From Xanthomonas sp. CFBP 8443 (GTDB lineage Bacteria; Pseudomonadota; Gammaproteobacteria; Xanthomonadales; Xanthomonadaceae): 64,000 nt of DNA. Within the stretch, counting starts at the first letter, position 1. The number at the start of each line of letters is the position of its first letter. The stretch covers positions 1,984,001-2,048,000 of the forward strand of contig NZ_CP102592.1 in NCBI RefSeq assembly GCF_025666195.1. The letters run 5' to 3'. The position numbers were made by a program, and so were the translations under genes. The notes under the pieces were generated by a model. It saw only the letters and a program-made list of their open reading frames with translations, had not been told where the DNA came from and did no database searches. Below are positions 32,401-42,370 of the stretch, piece after piece.

Positions 32401-32700
32401 TCAGGACGCCAAGCGGTAGAGCAGGAACACCGCCAGCGCCAGCAACGCCCAGCAGCCCAGGCCCAGCGCCATCACCGCATCGTCGCTGGCGATCAGGCTG
32501 CCGCTGGCGTTGCGGTAGAACAGCGGACTGCCGTGGCCGCGCTTGCCCGGCCGGCGCGACGGCTGGTCGCGCCGGGTCTCGGCACGGATCCAGCCCAGCG
32601 ACAGCAACGGCAGCAACAACCGGCCGCTCCAGTAGCCGAACAACTGCGCGACGAGTTCGAACAGCGGCCGGGCGATCGACTCGGCCAGTGCTTGCAGCAC
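32401..32700 (-). CDS. Small membrane protein of unknown function
   Basis: 99 residues from the GTG at 32700, seven bases after the aminotransferase stop, so probably the second gene of that operon. The open frame extends further upstream into the aminotransferase, but those residues look non-protein. An N-terminal amphipathic/hydrophobic region (LFELVAQLFGYWSGRLLLPLLSLGW) is followed by a basic stretch and a C-terminal membrane helix (ALGLGCWALLALAVFLLYRL). No family is recognised. Start is uncertain. Confidence 0.65.
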   Translation of the reverse strand: MLQALAESIARPLFELVAQLFGYWSGRLLLPLLSLGWIRAETRRDQPSRRPGKRGHGSPLFYRNASGSLIASDDAVMALGLGCWALLALAVFLLYRLAS

Positions 32701-32707
32701 GCCTCGG

Positions 32708-34204
32708 TCAGGCCGCCGCGGCCTGCGCCAGCCGGGGACCCTCGCGTAGCGCACGGCCGATCAGTCCGACCAGCAGGTCCAGCTCGTCGCTGTCCATGCC
32801 GAAATGCGGCGTGAAGCGCAGCGAGTTCTCGCCGCCGTGGATCACGTTGACCCCGTGCTGGCGCAGCCATTCCTCGGTGGAACCGGCGCCGTAGCACTTG
32901 AACTGCGGCGCCAGCGCGCAGGAGAACAGCAGGCCGGTGCCCTGCACCTGGGTGATCAGCCCGCCGAGTTCGGCCTTGAGCTTCTCCAGTTTCTGCACCG
33001 CCTCGGCGCCGCGCGCGCGGATGTTGTCACGCACCTGCGGGGTCAGCTGCGCCAGCGTGGCGCTGGCCACGTCGAGCGCGCGCGGGTTGCTGGTCATGGT
33101 GTTGCCGTAGGTGCCCTTGCGGTACAGCTGCGCGGCGTGCTCGGTCACCGCCAGCACCGACAGCGGGTACTGCGCGGCGTTGAGCGCCTTGGAATAGGTC
33201 TCCATGTCCGGCGGATCGAGCTGCTCGAAGCCGGGGTAGTCGACCACCGACAGCACGCCGTGGGCGCGCAGCCCGGCCTGGATCGAATCGACCAGCAGCA
33301 GGCTGCCGTGGGCGCGGGTCAGTTCGCGCGCGGCGGCGTAGAACGCCGGCGGCAACGCGCGGCCCGGGTCGCCTTCGCCCATCACCGGCTCCAGGAACAC
33401 CGCCTCGATGAACCAGCCATGCTGTTCGGCCTCGGCGAACGCGCGGCGCAATGCGTCCACGTCGTAGGGCGCGATCGCGATCACCGAGTCCTCGCCGCGA
33501 TAGCTGGCCAGGTGCTGCACGTAGGCCTTGCGGCTGGAATCGGAATACAGCCCGGGACGGTCGGTGCGGCCGTGGAAGCTGCCCTTGACCACCAGGCGTT
33601 TGATCTTCGCGCCGGCATGGCGCGCGCCCGGGTCGGTCTGCAGCTTGGCGTTGATGTCGGCGATGCGCGCGGCCAGGCCCACCGCTTCGGAGCCGGAGTT
33701 GAGGCACATGAACTTGCTGTACGGGCAACCGCCGCGCTGCTGGCCGATCTCGGCGCGCAGCGCGCGGTCGAAACGCAGCTGCGACACGCTCGGGGTCATC
33801 ACGTTGGCCATCGCCTGCGGCCGCGCCATCGCCTCCAGCACCGCGTCGGGGGTGTGGCCGAAGCCGAGCATGCCGTAGCCGCCGGCGTCGTACAGCACCG
33901 CGCCCTTCAGCGTGACCACCCACGGCCCGCGTGCGGCCAGCGCGACGTACGGGGTCACCGCGTCGTCGGCGTAGAAATTGACGAAGCCGGCCTGCAGCGT
34001 GCGGATCTGCTCGGCCTCGTCCAGCTCCAGCAGCTCGGCGAACTCCTGCGCCAGACGGGCATGCTCGGCCGCGGCGGCGTCGATCGCGGCGCCCAGCTGC
34101 GGATGCGAGGCAGCCAGGCGCGCGATGCTGGCATCGTCCAGGCCGGCGGTCAGGCGGTCGCCGGCATGGGCGCGCAGCGGGGCGAGGGGGCCGAGTACGG
34201 TCAT
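32708..34204 (-). CDS. Class III PLP-dependent aminotransferase
   Basis: 498 residues, somewhat longer than typical class III transaminases because of an N-terminal extension of about 80 residues. AGGAG lies 7 nt before the ATG at 34204. Motifs: CLNSGSEAVGLAARIAD, KGSFHGRTDRPGLYSD, LLLVDSIQAGLRAHG and the PLP-lysine segment ETYSKALNAAQYPLS. The Asp that contacts the pyridine nitrogen is present, but the usual DEVQTG is DSIQAG. The gene is divergent from an Lrp/AsnC regulator across a perfect palindrome, which suggests amino-acid-responsive control. An amino-acid or omega-amine substrate is likely; which one is not visible. Confidence 0.88.
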   Translation of the reverse strand: MTVLGPLAPLRAHAGDRLTAGLDDASIARLAASHPQLGAAIDAAAAEHARLAQEFAELLELDEAEQIRTLQAGFVNFYADDAVTPYVALAARGPWVVTLKGAVLYDAGGYGMLGFGHTPDAVLEAMARPQAMANVMTPSVSQLRFDRALRAEIGQQRGGCPYSKFMCLNSGSEAVGLAARIADINAKLQTDPGARHAGAKIKRLVVKGSFHGRTDRPGLYSDSSRKAYVQHLASYRGEDSVIAIAPYDVDALRRAFAEAEQHGWFIEAVFLEPVMGEGDPGRALPPAFYAAARELTRAHGSLLLVDSIQAGLRAHGVLSVVDYPGFEQLDPPDMETYSKALNAAQYPLSVLAVTEHAAQLYRKGTYGNTMTSNPRALDVASATLAQLTPQVRDNIRARGAEAVQKLEKLKAELGGLITQVQGTGLLFSCALAPQFKCYGAGSTEEWLRQHGVNVIHGGENSLRFTPHFGMDSDELDLLVGLIGRALREGPRLAQAAAA

Positions 34205-34301
34205 GCGGGATCTCCTGGAGGCGGGTCGTGCAGTGATAGACCTTCTATTATCGGGACCGGATCGTCGGTTGGCAGAGTTGATTTGTGCAGGAAATCGGAT
34301 A

Positions 34302-34322
34302 ATTTCGTCGATTCGACGAAAT
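34302..34322. promoter_or_regulatory. Perfect 21-bp palindrome, probable Lrp-type operator
   Basis: ATTTCGTCGA (34302-34311), central T, and its exact reverse complement (34313-34322), 10 bp before the Lrp-type regulator start. It overlaps a GATAAT box (34298-34303) usable as the regulator's -10. A second GATAAT on the minus strand (rc of 34245-34250) could serve the aminotransferase. Autoregulation with control of the divergent gene is inferred. Confidence 0.65.
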
Positions 34323-34332
34323 CCGGCCGCGC

Positions 34333-34764
34333 ATGAAGATCACCCCCTCCGACGAACGCCTGCTCTCGCTGCTGCGCGAGGACGCCCGCGCCTCCACCGC
34401 GCAGATCGCGCGCAAGCTCGGCCTGTCGCGCACCACCGTGCAGAGCCGGATCGAGCGGCTGGAGCGTGAGGGCGTGATCTGCGGCTACACGGTGCGCACC
34501 CGCGACGACTTCGAGCAGGGCCATCTGCGCGCGCACATCCTGATCACCGTACTGCCGAAGAAGATGACCTCGGTGGTCAAGGCGCTGCGCGAGATCGACG
34601 AGGTCCGCGTGCTGCATTCGGTCAGCGGCTCCTACGACCTGATCGCGCTGGGCGTGGTGCCGGGCGTCAACGACATGGATGTGCTGACCGACCGCATCGG
34701 CGCGGTGGACGGGGTGGAGCGCACGACCTCGTCGATCATTCTTTCGACGAAGTTCGAGAGGTGA
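34333..34764 (+). CDS. Lrp/AsnC-family transcriptional regulator
   Basis: 143 residues, typical length. An N-terminal winged helix-turn-helix (DERLLSLLREDARASTAQIARKLGLSRTTVQSRIERLEREGVI, about residues 7-50) is followed by the RAM ligand/oligomerisation domain (LRAHILITVLPKKMTSVVKALREIDEV, SGSYDLIALG). Divergent from the aminotransferase, with a perfect palindrome in between, it is the likely controller of both. The effector is probably an amino acid. Confidence 0.93.
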   Translation: MKITPSDERLLSLLREDARASTAQIARKLGLSRTTVQSRIERLEREGVICGYTVRTRDDFEQGHLRAHILITVLPKKMTSVVKALREIDEVRVLHSVSGSYDLIALGVVPGVNDMDVLTDRIGAVDGVERTTSSIILSTKFER

Positions 34765-34771
34765 GGGGGGC

Positions 34772-35029
34772 GGGACTGGGGACTCGGGACTCGGGATTTC
34801 GCGAGTTCGGCGCATTTGCGCTTTCTGTGGGAGGGGCTTCAGCCGCGACGCTTTACCGATAATGCGTCGGGGCTGAAGCCCCTCCCACAGAAAAGCGGTT
34901 ACGCCGGAGCCGCAAAAAGCCACTTTTTGTGCAAAAAACGCGCTTTTTTCATCAAACCGCTTGACAGCGATTTGCCCCGGAACATCATCCTGCAGTCCCG
35001 AGTCCCGAGTCCCGAGTCCCGAGTCCCGG
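34772..35029. repeat. Nested inverted repeat: GGGACTC heptad arms enclosing a REP hairpin
   Basis: The outer left arm (34772-34798) is GGGACTG/GGGACTC heptads; the outer right arm (34994-35029) is GTCCCGA heptads. Between them lies a near-perfect 30-bp REP-type inverted repeat (34822-34851 with 34864-34893, one mismatch) with loop TTTACCGATAAT. A run GCAAAAAGCCACTTTTTGTGC follows at about 34911. It fills the space between the regulator gene and queA. Confidence 0.8.
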
Positions 35030-35042
35030 CCTCCCAGCTACA

Positions 35043-36128
35043 ATGTCCGGCCACCTATTCCGCGACCCGCCGGCTTTGAAGAAGTCCGATTTCCGCTACG
35101 ACCTGCCCGAGGAACTGATCGCGCAGGCGCCGCTGGCCGAGCGTTCGGCCAGCCGCCTGTTGCTGGTGCCGCCGGCGCCGGCGCCGTTCGAAGACCGCCA
35201 GATCCGCGAGCTGCCGCAGCTGCTGCGCGCCGGCGACCTGCTGGTGTTCAACGACACCCGGGTGATTCCGGCGCGCCTGTTCGGCAACAAGAGCAGCGGC
35301 GGCCGCGTCGAGATCCTGATCGAACGCCTGCTCGGCGGCCAGCGCGCCCGTGCGCAGTTGGGCGTGAGCAAGTCGCCCAAGGCCGGCGCGCGCATCGCCC
35401 TGGACGCCGGCGGCGAGGCCGAGGTGCTGGACCGCGACGGCGAGTTCTACGTGCTCCAATTCCACGTGTCCGACACGCTGGAGGCGTGGCTGCAGCAGGC
35501 CGGACGGCTGCCGTTGCCGCCGTACATCCGCCGCGAGCCAGGGCTGGACGACCGCGAGCGCTACCAGACCGTGTTCGCGCGCGAGGCCGGTGCGGTCGCC
35601 GCGCCGACCGCCGGCCTGCACTTCGATGCGCCGTTGCTGGAGGCGCTGCGGGCGCGTGGCGTCGGTTTCGGTCACGTCACCCTGCACGTGGGCGCCGGCA
35701 CCTTCCAGCCGGTGCGGGTGGAGGCGCTGGACCAGCACGTGATGCACCGCGAATGGCTCAACGTCGGCGCCAGCCTGGTCGAGCAGGTGCGGCGCACGCG
35801 CGCCGCCGGCGGCCGCGTGATCGCGGTAGGCACCACGGTCGTGCGCGCGCTGGAGAGCGCGTCCAAGGACGGTGAACTCCATCCTTTCGCCGGCGAAACG
35901 CAGATCTTCATCCTGCCCGGCTACCGCATCCGCAGCGTCGATGCGATGGTCACCAACTTCCATCTGCCGGAAAGCACGCTGCTGATGATGGTGTCGGCCT
36001 TCGCCGGCCGCGAGCGCATCTTCGATGCCTATCGCCACGCGATCGCGCAGCGCTACCGCTTCTTCAGCTATGGCGATGCGATGTTGTTGTGGGGCCGGGA
36101 GTGGGGATCCGGGAGTGGGGATCCGTAA
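35043..36128 (+). CDS. queA: S-adenosylmethionine:tRNA ribosyltransferase-isomerase
   Basis: 361 residues from the ATG at 35043; a TTG at 35076 would give the more conserved N-terminus (LKKSDFRYDLPEELIAQ) and 350 residues, and neither has a clear ribosome site. QueA transfers the ribosyl group of SAM to 7-aminomethyl-7-deazaguanine in tRNA, making epoxyqueuosine. Motifs: LIAQAPLAERSASRLL, LVFNDTRVIPARLFG, AAPTAGLHFD, HVTLHVGAGTFQPV and VTNFHLPESTLLMMVSAF. tgt, acting earlier in the same pathway, lies downstream but is separated here by a protease gene. Confidence 0.96.
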   Translation: MSGHLFRDPPALKKSDFRYDLPEELIAQAPLAERSASRLLLVPPAPAPFEDRQIRELPQLLRAGDLLVFNDTRVIPARLFGNKSSGGRVEILIERLLGGQRARAQLGVSKSPKAGARIALDAGGEAEVLDRDGEFYVLQFHVSDTLEAWLQQAGRLPLPPYIRREPGLDDRERYQTVFAREAGAVAAPTAGLHFDAPLLEALRARGVGFGHVTLHVGAGTFQPVRVEALDQHVMHREWLNVGASLVEQVRRTRAAGGRVIAVGTTVVRALESASKDGELHPFAGETQIFILPGYRIRSVDAMVTNFHLPESTLLMMVSAFAGRERIFDAYRHAIAQRYRFFSYGDAMLLWGREWGSGSGDP

Positions 36129-36321
36129 CGGCGGCACGACCTGGCGTCTGCTTTTGGCACGCCGATCGGCTCGTGTCACGACATTGCGCAACAGCGCTCG
36201 GCTGCAAGCTGCACGTCCGGCAACCTCGATCGCGCAGGATTGTGACGGGCGACATGCCGCGTCTTCTTGCGTAGACGATGCCGTACGGCGTTGGGGGATG
36301 GGCGCGCGCATCTCGTCTTGA

Positions 36322-36374
36322 TGAGTGGAGCTTGCGCTCCGGATGTCCCGATGAGCGGGACATGTCATCACTCA
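36322..36374 (+). promoter_or_regulatory. Structured mRNA leader of the subtilase gene
   Basis: TGAGTG (36322-36327) can pair with CACTCA (36369-36374), closing a junction with two inner hairpins: GAGC-TTGC-type (36327-36340) and ATGTCCC/GGGACAT (36343-36349 with 36357-36363). The AAGGA ribosome site begins two bases after the outer stem, so folding could affect initiation. Pairing is by eye. Confidence 0.4.
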
Positions 36375-36387
36375 AAGGACGGTTCCC

Positions 36388-38211
36388 ATGAAGAAGAAAC
36401 CCACAGATCTGCTGCTTGCCGCGTTGCTGATGAGCCTGGCGGCAGCCTCGGCGCAGGCGCAGACCCCGGCCGTGGGCGGCGGCAAGTTTCCGGCCAAGCG
36501 CATGCTGCTGGAGGCGGACATGCCGCGTACCGACGCCCAGGGCCGCCGGCTGTACGCGATCAACCTCAATCCGTTCGTGCTGCAGGAGACCGAGCGGCTG
36601 TACGCCAAGACCAGTCCCGCCGACTTCCGTAGCATCGATCCGGCGATCCGTCCGCACCAGAACAGCAAGGGTATGGTGCATTTCGCCGACCAGATCGCGA
36701 GGATGCCGGGGGTGAAGATCGAGCGGGTCCTGTCGACTGTTTCCAACACCGTCTATGCATGGATGCCGGAACGCGTGGCCGCGCAGCTGGCACGGATCGA
36801 GTACGTCGTGTCGGTGCGTGGGGTGGAGGCGTCCGCGGCGACCTTCTCGGCCGCAGGCGATATCGTCAATGGCGCCGAGATCGCCTCGTGGGCCTTGCCG
36901 TACACCAACACCAACGACGCCATCACCACGTCCAACCCGTTCTATCTGCTGGACGCGGTGCTGGACAACCCGCCGCATCCGGAACTCAATGTCGTGTACC
37001 GGCAGGATTCGCCGTCGGCCACAACTAATCCGCTGCACAGCACCGCCGTGGCCGGGTTGGTCGGCGCCAGGCAGAACGGCCAGCTGCTGCGCGGAATCAA
37101 TCCCGGCCAGCCGATTAAGGCGTTCGGCTTGAACGACTTGAACGAGGATACCGTCGCCAATGCGCTCGACGCGGCTACGCGCTACGCCGACGGAATCGGC
37201 GAGTTCGCCGTATTGAATATGTCGTTCAACACCTATCCCGGATCGGCCAACTGGTTCGCATCGAGTCAGAAGTGGGGCCGCAGGATCCGCGCCGCCAGCA
37301 ACCGCTTCTTCATCACCCAGTCGGCGGGCAATGCCTACACCAATGGGCGATCTCCGCTGGAGACCGATGCCTGCAAGCTCGCCTACAACGCTGCGGGCAC
37401 GGCCCGCGACATGGACGGCATCGTCGTGGTCGGCGGCCTGCAGCGCGACGGCTCGCGTTTCGGCGGCGCGGAGAACAGCGCGCAGTGGGACGGATTCGCA
37501 AGCGGTTCCACCGTCGGTCCCTGCATCGAAGCCTGGGCGCCGGCGCACGAGATCACCAACCTGATCTACAGCGGCGGCATCGAGGCGGTGTCCGGCACCT
37601 CGTTCGCCGCGCCGATCGTGGCGGCGATCGCGTCGCGCTACGGCGACAGCCAGACCCGGCCGATCGAGCGCGAGGCCTACATCAAGGCCGGCCTGGCCGC
37701 CACCGGCTACAGCGAAGCCGGATTGCCGCTGAAGAAGGTGCAGTACGTCGCGCCTGCCCAATTCAACATTCCCAAACGCCTGCCGGTGACGGCGGCGACG
37801 TCGCCGACCAATTTGGCCAACCTGGCGTCGCTGTACGACGGCAAGTTCTTCAGCGACGTCGATTACTGGAATGCGCAGACCAATTGGGGCAGCGTGACCC
37901 TGGACCTGGGCCAGATGCGCACGGTGACCGGGGTGCGGATCACCGTGCGCACCGCGGCCAGCGAACTGGCCGGCTCGGCGCAACCGATCGACTTTGCGGT
38001 GTCGTCTGGCGTTCCCGGCCCGGTGTTCGGTGGCGGCAGCGGCGGCGGACAGGTCAGCTACGCCGCGCCGGTCTACTACACCGAGGCCGATCAATCCGAT
38101 GTGGCGCCGGTCTATATCGCGCTGAGCGGCGGTGCACGCTACCTGAAGATCGAGGCCAACAATCCGTACTCGTGGCTGGCGTATTCGGAAATCGAGATCT
38201 ACGGTTACTGA
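36388..38211 (+). CDS. Secreted subtilisin-like serine protease (S8) with C-terminal discoidin-like domain
   Basis: 607 residues; AAGGA lies 9 bp before the ATG. A signal peptide (LLAALLMSLAAASAQA) and an inhibitor-I9-like propeptide (about residues 40-150) precede the catalytic domain. The putative triad is Asp in AVLDNPPHPEL, His in LHSTAVAGLVGA (an atypical HSTAVAG), and Ser in SGTSFAAPIVAA; the oxyanion Asn is in TQSAGNAYTN. The last 150 residues (LYDGKFFSDVDYWN, WGSVTLDLGQMRTVTGVRI, YLKIEANNPYSWLAYSEIEIYG) resemble an F5/8-type carbohydrate-binding module. It separates queA from tgt, unlike most genomes. Likely an extracellular protease. Confidence 0.88.
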   Translation: MKKKPTDLLLAALLMSLAAASAQAQTPAVGGGKFPAKRMLLEADMPRTDAQGRRLYAINLNPFVLQETERLYAKTSPADFRSIDPAIRPHQNSKGMVHFADQIARMPGVKIERVLSTVSNTVYAWMPERVAAQLARIEYVVSVRGVEASAATFSAAGDIVNGAEIASWALPYTNTNDAITTSNPFYLLDAVLDNPPHPELNVVYRQDSPSATTNPLHSTAVAGLVGARQNGQLLRGINPGQPIKAFGLNDLNEDTVANALDAATRYADGIGEFAVLNMSFNTYPGSANWFASSQKWGRRIRAASNRFFITQSAGNAYTNGRSPLETDACKLAYNAAGTARDMDGIVVVGGLQRDGSRFGGAENSAQWDGFASGSTVGPCIEAWAPAHEITNLIYSGGIEAVSGTSFAAPIVAAIASRYGDSQTRPIEREAYIKAGLAATGYSEAGLPLKKVQYVAPAQFNIPKRLPVTAATSPTNLANLASLYDGKFFSDVDYWNAQTNWGSVTLDLGQMRTVTGVRITVRTAASELAGSAQPIDFAVSSGVPGPVFGGGSGGGQVSYAAPVYYTEADQSDVAPVYIALSGGARYLKIEANNPYSWLAYSEIEIYGY

Positions 38212-39567
<1,356 letters not shown>

Positions 39568-39570
39568 TCA

Positions 39571-39706
39571 AGCCCCTCTCCCCCCGGGAGAGGGGTTGGG
39601 GTGAGGGTACGGGCGAAGCCTGGCGGGCATCGAAAGCACACGAGGCTGCGCCCGTACCCTCATCCGCCGCTGCGCGGCACCTTCTCCCGGGGGGAGAAGG
39701 GGGGGG
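39571..39706. repeat. Long palindromic intergenic repeat, copy 1
   Basis: Starts with CCCTCTCCCCCCGGGAGAGG-type sequence, then TTGGGGTGAGGGTACGGGCG, and ends with the complementary CGCCCGTACCCTCATCC, a GCCGCTGCGCGGC hairpin and CTTCTCCC...GGGAGAAGG. The unit is repeated at 39753-39887. It can form a large branched stem-loop directly after tgt. Confidence 0.8.
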
Positions 39707-39752
39707 CTGCGGCCTGCTTCAGTAAGTGGCGGTGGCCTGTCGTAGCAGGAAT

Positions 39753-39887
39753 AAGCCCCTCTCCCCTCGGGAGAGGGGTTGGGGTGAGGGTACGGGCGCA
39801 GCCTCGCGGGCATCGCAGGCACACGAGGCTGCGCCCATACCCTCATCCGCCGCTGCGCGGCACCTTCTCCCGAGGGGAGAAGGGAGG
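39753..39887. repeat. Long palindromic intergenic repeat, copy 2
   Basis: Second direct copy of the unit at 39571-39706, with CTCGGGAG in place of CCCGGGAG and other small changes that preserve pairing. A CATAAT box at about 39926 downstream may be the yajC -10. Confidence 0.8.
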
Positions 39888-40012
39888 GCGCGACGGTCGT
39901 TCCGGGGGCAAGGGGAGATCGTGGCATAATCGGCGGCTGCTTGCCGCCCCCGGCGACAAACCAGCGGTCCGTGCCCAACGGCGACGGGCTGCCCAAACCA
40001 TAGGACACACCG

Positions 40013-40357
40013 ATGAACCCGCTCGATTTCCTGATTCCCGTGGCCCAGGCGCAGACCGCCGGCGCCGCTCCCGCCGCCGGTGGCGGCATGCAGATGTTCC
40101 TGCTGCCGATCATCCTGATCGCGGTGATGTACTTCGTGATGATCCGCCCGCAGATGAAGCGGCAGAAGGAGCACAAGTCGATGCTGGACAAGCTTAGCCG
40201 CGGCGACGAGGTCATCACCTCCGGCGGCGTGGCCGGCGTGGTCACCGACATCGGCGACAACTTCATCACCGTGGAAATCGCCGACAACGTGCGCATCCGC
40301 GTGCAGAAGGGCGCCATCGGCAACGTGCTACCCAAGGGCACGCTGAAGTCCGCCTGA
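40013..40357 (+). CDS. yajC: Preprotein translocase subunit YajC
   Basis: 114 residues with one membrane helix (MFLLPIILIAVMYFVMIRP) and a cytoplasmic domain (KRQKEHKSMLDKLSRGDEVITSGGVAG). It is an accessory subunit of the Sec holotranslocon together with SecD and SecF, which follow in the same operon. Standard length and start. Confidence 0.97.
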   Translation: MNPLDFLIPVAQAQTAGAAPAAGGGMQMFLLPIILIAVMYFVMIRPQMKRQKEHKSMLDKLSRGDEVITSGGVAGVVTDIGDNFITVEIADNVRIRVQKGAIGNVLPKGTLKSA

Positions 40358-40413
40358 TCCATTTCTCTTACTGCTAGGCGCGGCGCCGGCGTGGCGTCGT
40401 GCGGGGTCCTGCA

Positions 40414-42258
40414 ATGCTCGAGTTTCCGCGCTGGAAGTATTTCCTCATCCTGATCGTGCTGGCGTTCAGTGCGTTGTACGCACTGCCCAACGTGTATCAG
40501 AAGGACCCCTCGGTCCAGATCACCGCCAGCCGCGGCGGCCAGCTCGACGCGGCCCTGCGCGAGCGGGTCAGCGCCGACCTCAAGGCGGCCGGGATCACCC
40601 CCAAGTCGGTGGCCAACGAAGGCGACAGCCTGATGGTGCGCCTGCCGAGCCTGGAGGCGCAGACCCGCGCCAACGACATCCTGCGCCAGCAGGTGGGCGA
40701 GAACTACACGGTGGCGCTGAACCTGGCCTCGACCGTGCCGGAGTGGCTGTCCAAGATCGGCGGCAAGCCGATGGTGCTGGGCCTGGATCTGGTCGGCGGC
40801 GTGCATTTCGCGCTGCAGGTGGACCAGAAGGCGGCGCTGGACAAGCGCCTGGACGCGTTCGCCGAGGACATCCGCACCACGTTGCGCGACAACCGCATCG
40901 CCTACCGCGTGGTCGAGCGCCGCGCCGACAACGGCATCCAGGTCGGCCTGGGCGAAGGCGCCGATGCCGACGCCGCGCGTGCCGCGCTGGCTAAGGCGCA
41001 GCCGACGCTGAGCTATGCCGTGTCCGGGCAGACCATCGCGGTGACCGTGCCCGACGCCGAGCTCAAGCAGATCGCCAGCGGCGCGATCGAGCAGAACCTG
41101 ATCACCCTGCGCAACCGCGTCAATCAGCTCGGCGTGTCCGAGCCGACGATCCAGCGTCAGGGCGAAGACCGCATCGTGGTCGAACTGCCGGGTGTGCAGG
41201 ACACCGCCGAAGCCAAGCGCATGATTGGCGCCACCGCCTCGCTGGAGTTCCGTGCGGTGGTCGACGGCAACGCCGAAGACGCTGTGCGCACCGGCACCAT
41301 TCCGCCGGAGGCCAAGGTCTACCGCTTGCGCGACAGTGGCGCGCCTGTGCTGCTCAACAAGCGTGCCCTGGTGACCGGCGACCAGATGGTCGCCGCCGCC
41401 GTCAGTACCGACCAGAACGGCCTGCCGGCCGTGGCGGTCACGCTCAACAACGTCGCCGGCCAGCGCATGTTCGACTACACCAGCGCCAACACCGGCAAGC
41501 TGATGTCGGTGGTCTATATCGAGCGCATTCCCACCGTCACCGTGGTCGACGGCAAGGAAGTGCGCAGCGTGCGGGTCAAGGAAGAGGCGTTGTCGCCGAC
41601 CCGCATCGCCGGCGTGTTCGGCAAGAACTTCCAGACCACCGGTCTGGAAAAAGCCGAAGCCGAGAACCTGGCCAAACTGCTGAAGTCCGGCTCGCTGGCC
41701 GCGCCGATGGACTTCGTCGAGGAGTACGTGATCGGTCCGAGCCTGGGTGCGGAGAACGTCGAGCGCGGCGTCACCGCGGTGATCTACGCGTTCCTGTTCA
41801 CCCTGGTGTTCTTCGGCGTGTACTACCGCATGTTCGGCGCCATCACCTCGGTGGCGCTGCTGATGAACCTGCTGATCGTGGTCTCGGTGATGTCGCTGTT
41901 CGGCGCCACCATGACCTTGCCCGGCTTCGCCGGCCTGGCCTTGTCGGTCGGCCTGTCGGTGGATGCCAACGTACTGGTCAACGAACGTATCCGCGAGGAG
42001 TTGCGTCTGGGCGTACCGCCCAAGTCGGCGATCGTCGCCGGTTACGAGAAGGCGGGCGGCACCATTCTCGACGCCAACCTCACCGGCCTGATCGTCGCCA
42101 TCGCGTTGTATGCGTTCGGCACCGGACCGCTACGCGGTTTTGCACTGACCATGATGATCGGCATCTTCGCCTCGATGTTCACCGCGATCACCGTGTCGCG
42201 CGCGCTGGCGACGTTGATCTACGGCCGCCGCAAGAAGCTCAAGTCCGTCGCCATCTGA
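40414..42258 (+). CDS. secD: Protein translocase subunit SecD
   Basis: 614 residues; the ATG at 40414 (MLEFPRWKYFLIL) is preferred to the ATG five codons upstream. SecD and SecF form an RND-type proton-driven factor that pulls proteins across the inner membrane. One N-terminal helix, a large periplasmic P1 domain (GLDLVGGVHFALQVD) and five C-terminal helices (ALSVGLSVDANVLVNERIREEL, ALTMMIGIFASMFTAI) are visible. It lies in yajC-secD-secF with a repeat-bearing spacer before secF. Confidence 0.97.
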   Translation: MLEFPRWKYFLILIVLAFSALYALPNVYQKDPSVQITASRGGQLDAALRERVSADLKAAGITPKSVANEGDSLMVRLPSLEAQTRANDILRQQVGENYTVALNLASTVPEWLSKIGGKPMVLGLDLVGGVHFALQVDQKAALDKRLDAFAEDIRTTLRDNRIAYRVVERRADNGIQVGLGEGADADAARAALAKAQPTLSYAVSGQTIAVTVPDAELKQIASGAIEQNLITLRNRVNQLGVSEPTIQRQGEDRIVVELPGVQDTAEAKRMIGATASLEFRAVVDGNAEDAVRTGTIPPEAKVYRLRDSGAPVLLNKRALVTGDQMVAAAVSTDQNGLPAVAVTLNNVAGQRMFDYTSANTGKLMSVVYIERIPTVTVVDGKEVRSVRVKEEALSPTRIAGVFGKNFQTTGLEKAEAENLAKLLKSGSLAAPMDFVEEYVIGPSLGAENVERGVTAVIYAFLFTLVFFGVYYRMFGAITSVALLMNLLIVVSVMSLFGATMTLPGFAGLALSVGLSVDANVLVNERIREELRLGVPPKSAIVAGYEKAGGTILDANLTGLIVAIALYAFGTGPLRGFALTMMIGIFASMFTAITVSRALATLIYGRRKKLKSVAI

Positions 42259-42350
42259 TGCGAGTCCCTCGCAATAGCCCGCACATCCAGGTGCGGGGCA
42301 GGAAATGCGAGTCCTTCGCAAGAGCCCGCACAGCCATGTGCGGGGTCCAA
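42258..42350 (+). repeat. Two tandem 46-47-bp stem-loop units in the secD-secF spacer
   Basis: Copy 1 is 42258-42304, copy 2 is 42305-42350. Each has a small GCGA...TCGC hairpin followed by a CCCGCACA...TGTGCGGG-type hairpin; the second hairpin of copy 2 is a perfect 8-bp stem with loop GCCA. The copies differ by a few bases that mostly keep pairing. The SecF frame stays open through copy 2, but the family start lies after it. Confidence 0.75.
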
Positions 42351-42370
42351 ATTATGAAGAGCATGTCTCC

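Noticed and set aside
42305..42370. SecF start at 42305 (22 extra residues)
   Set aside because: The extra residues are encoded by the tandem stem-loop repeat and do not resemble SecF N-termini; 42371 matches the family.
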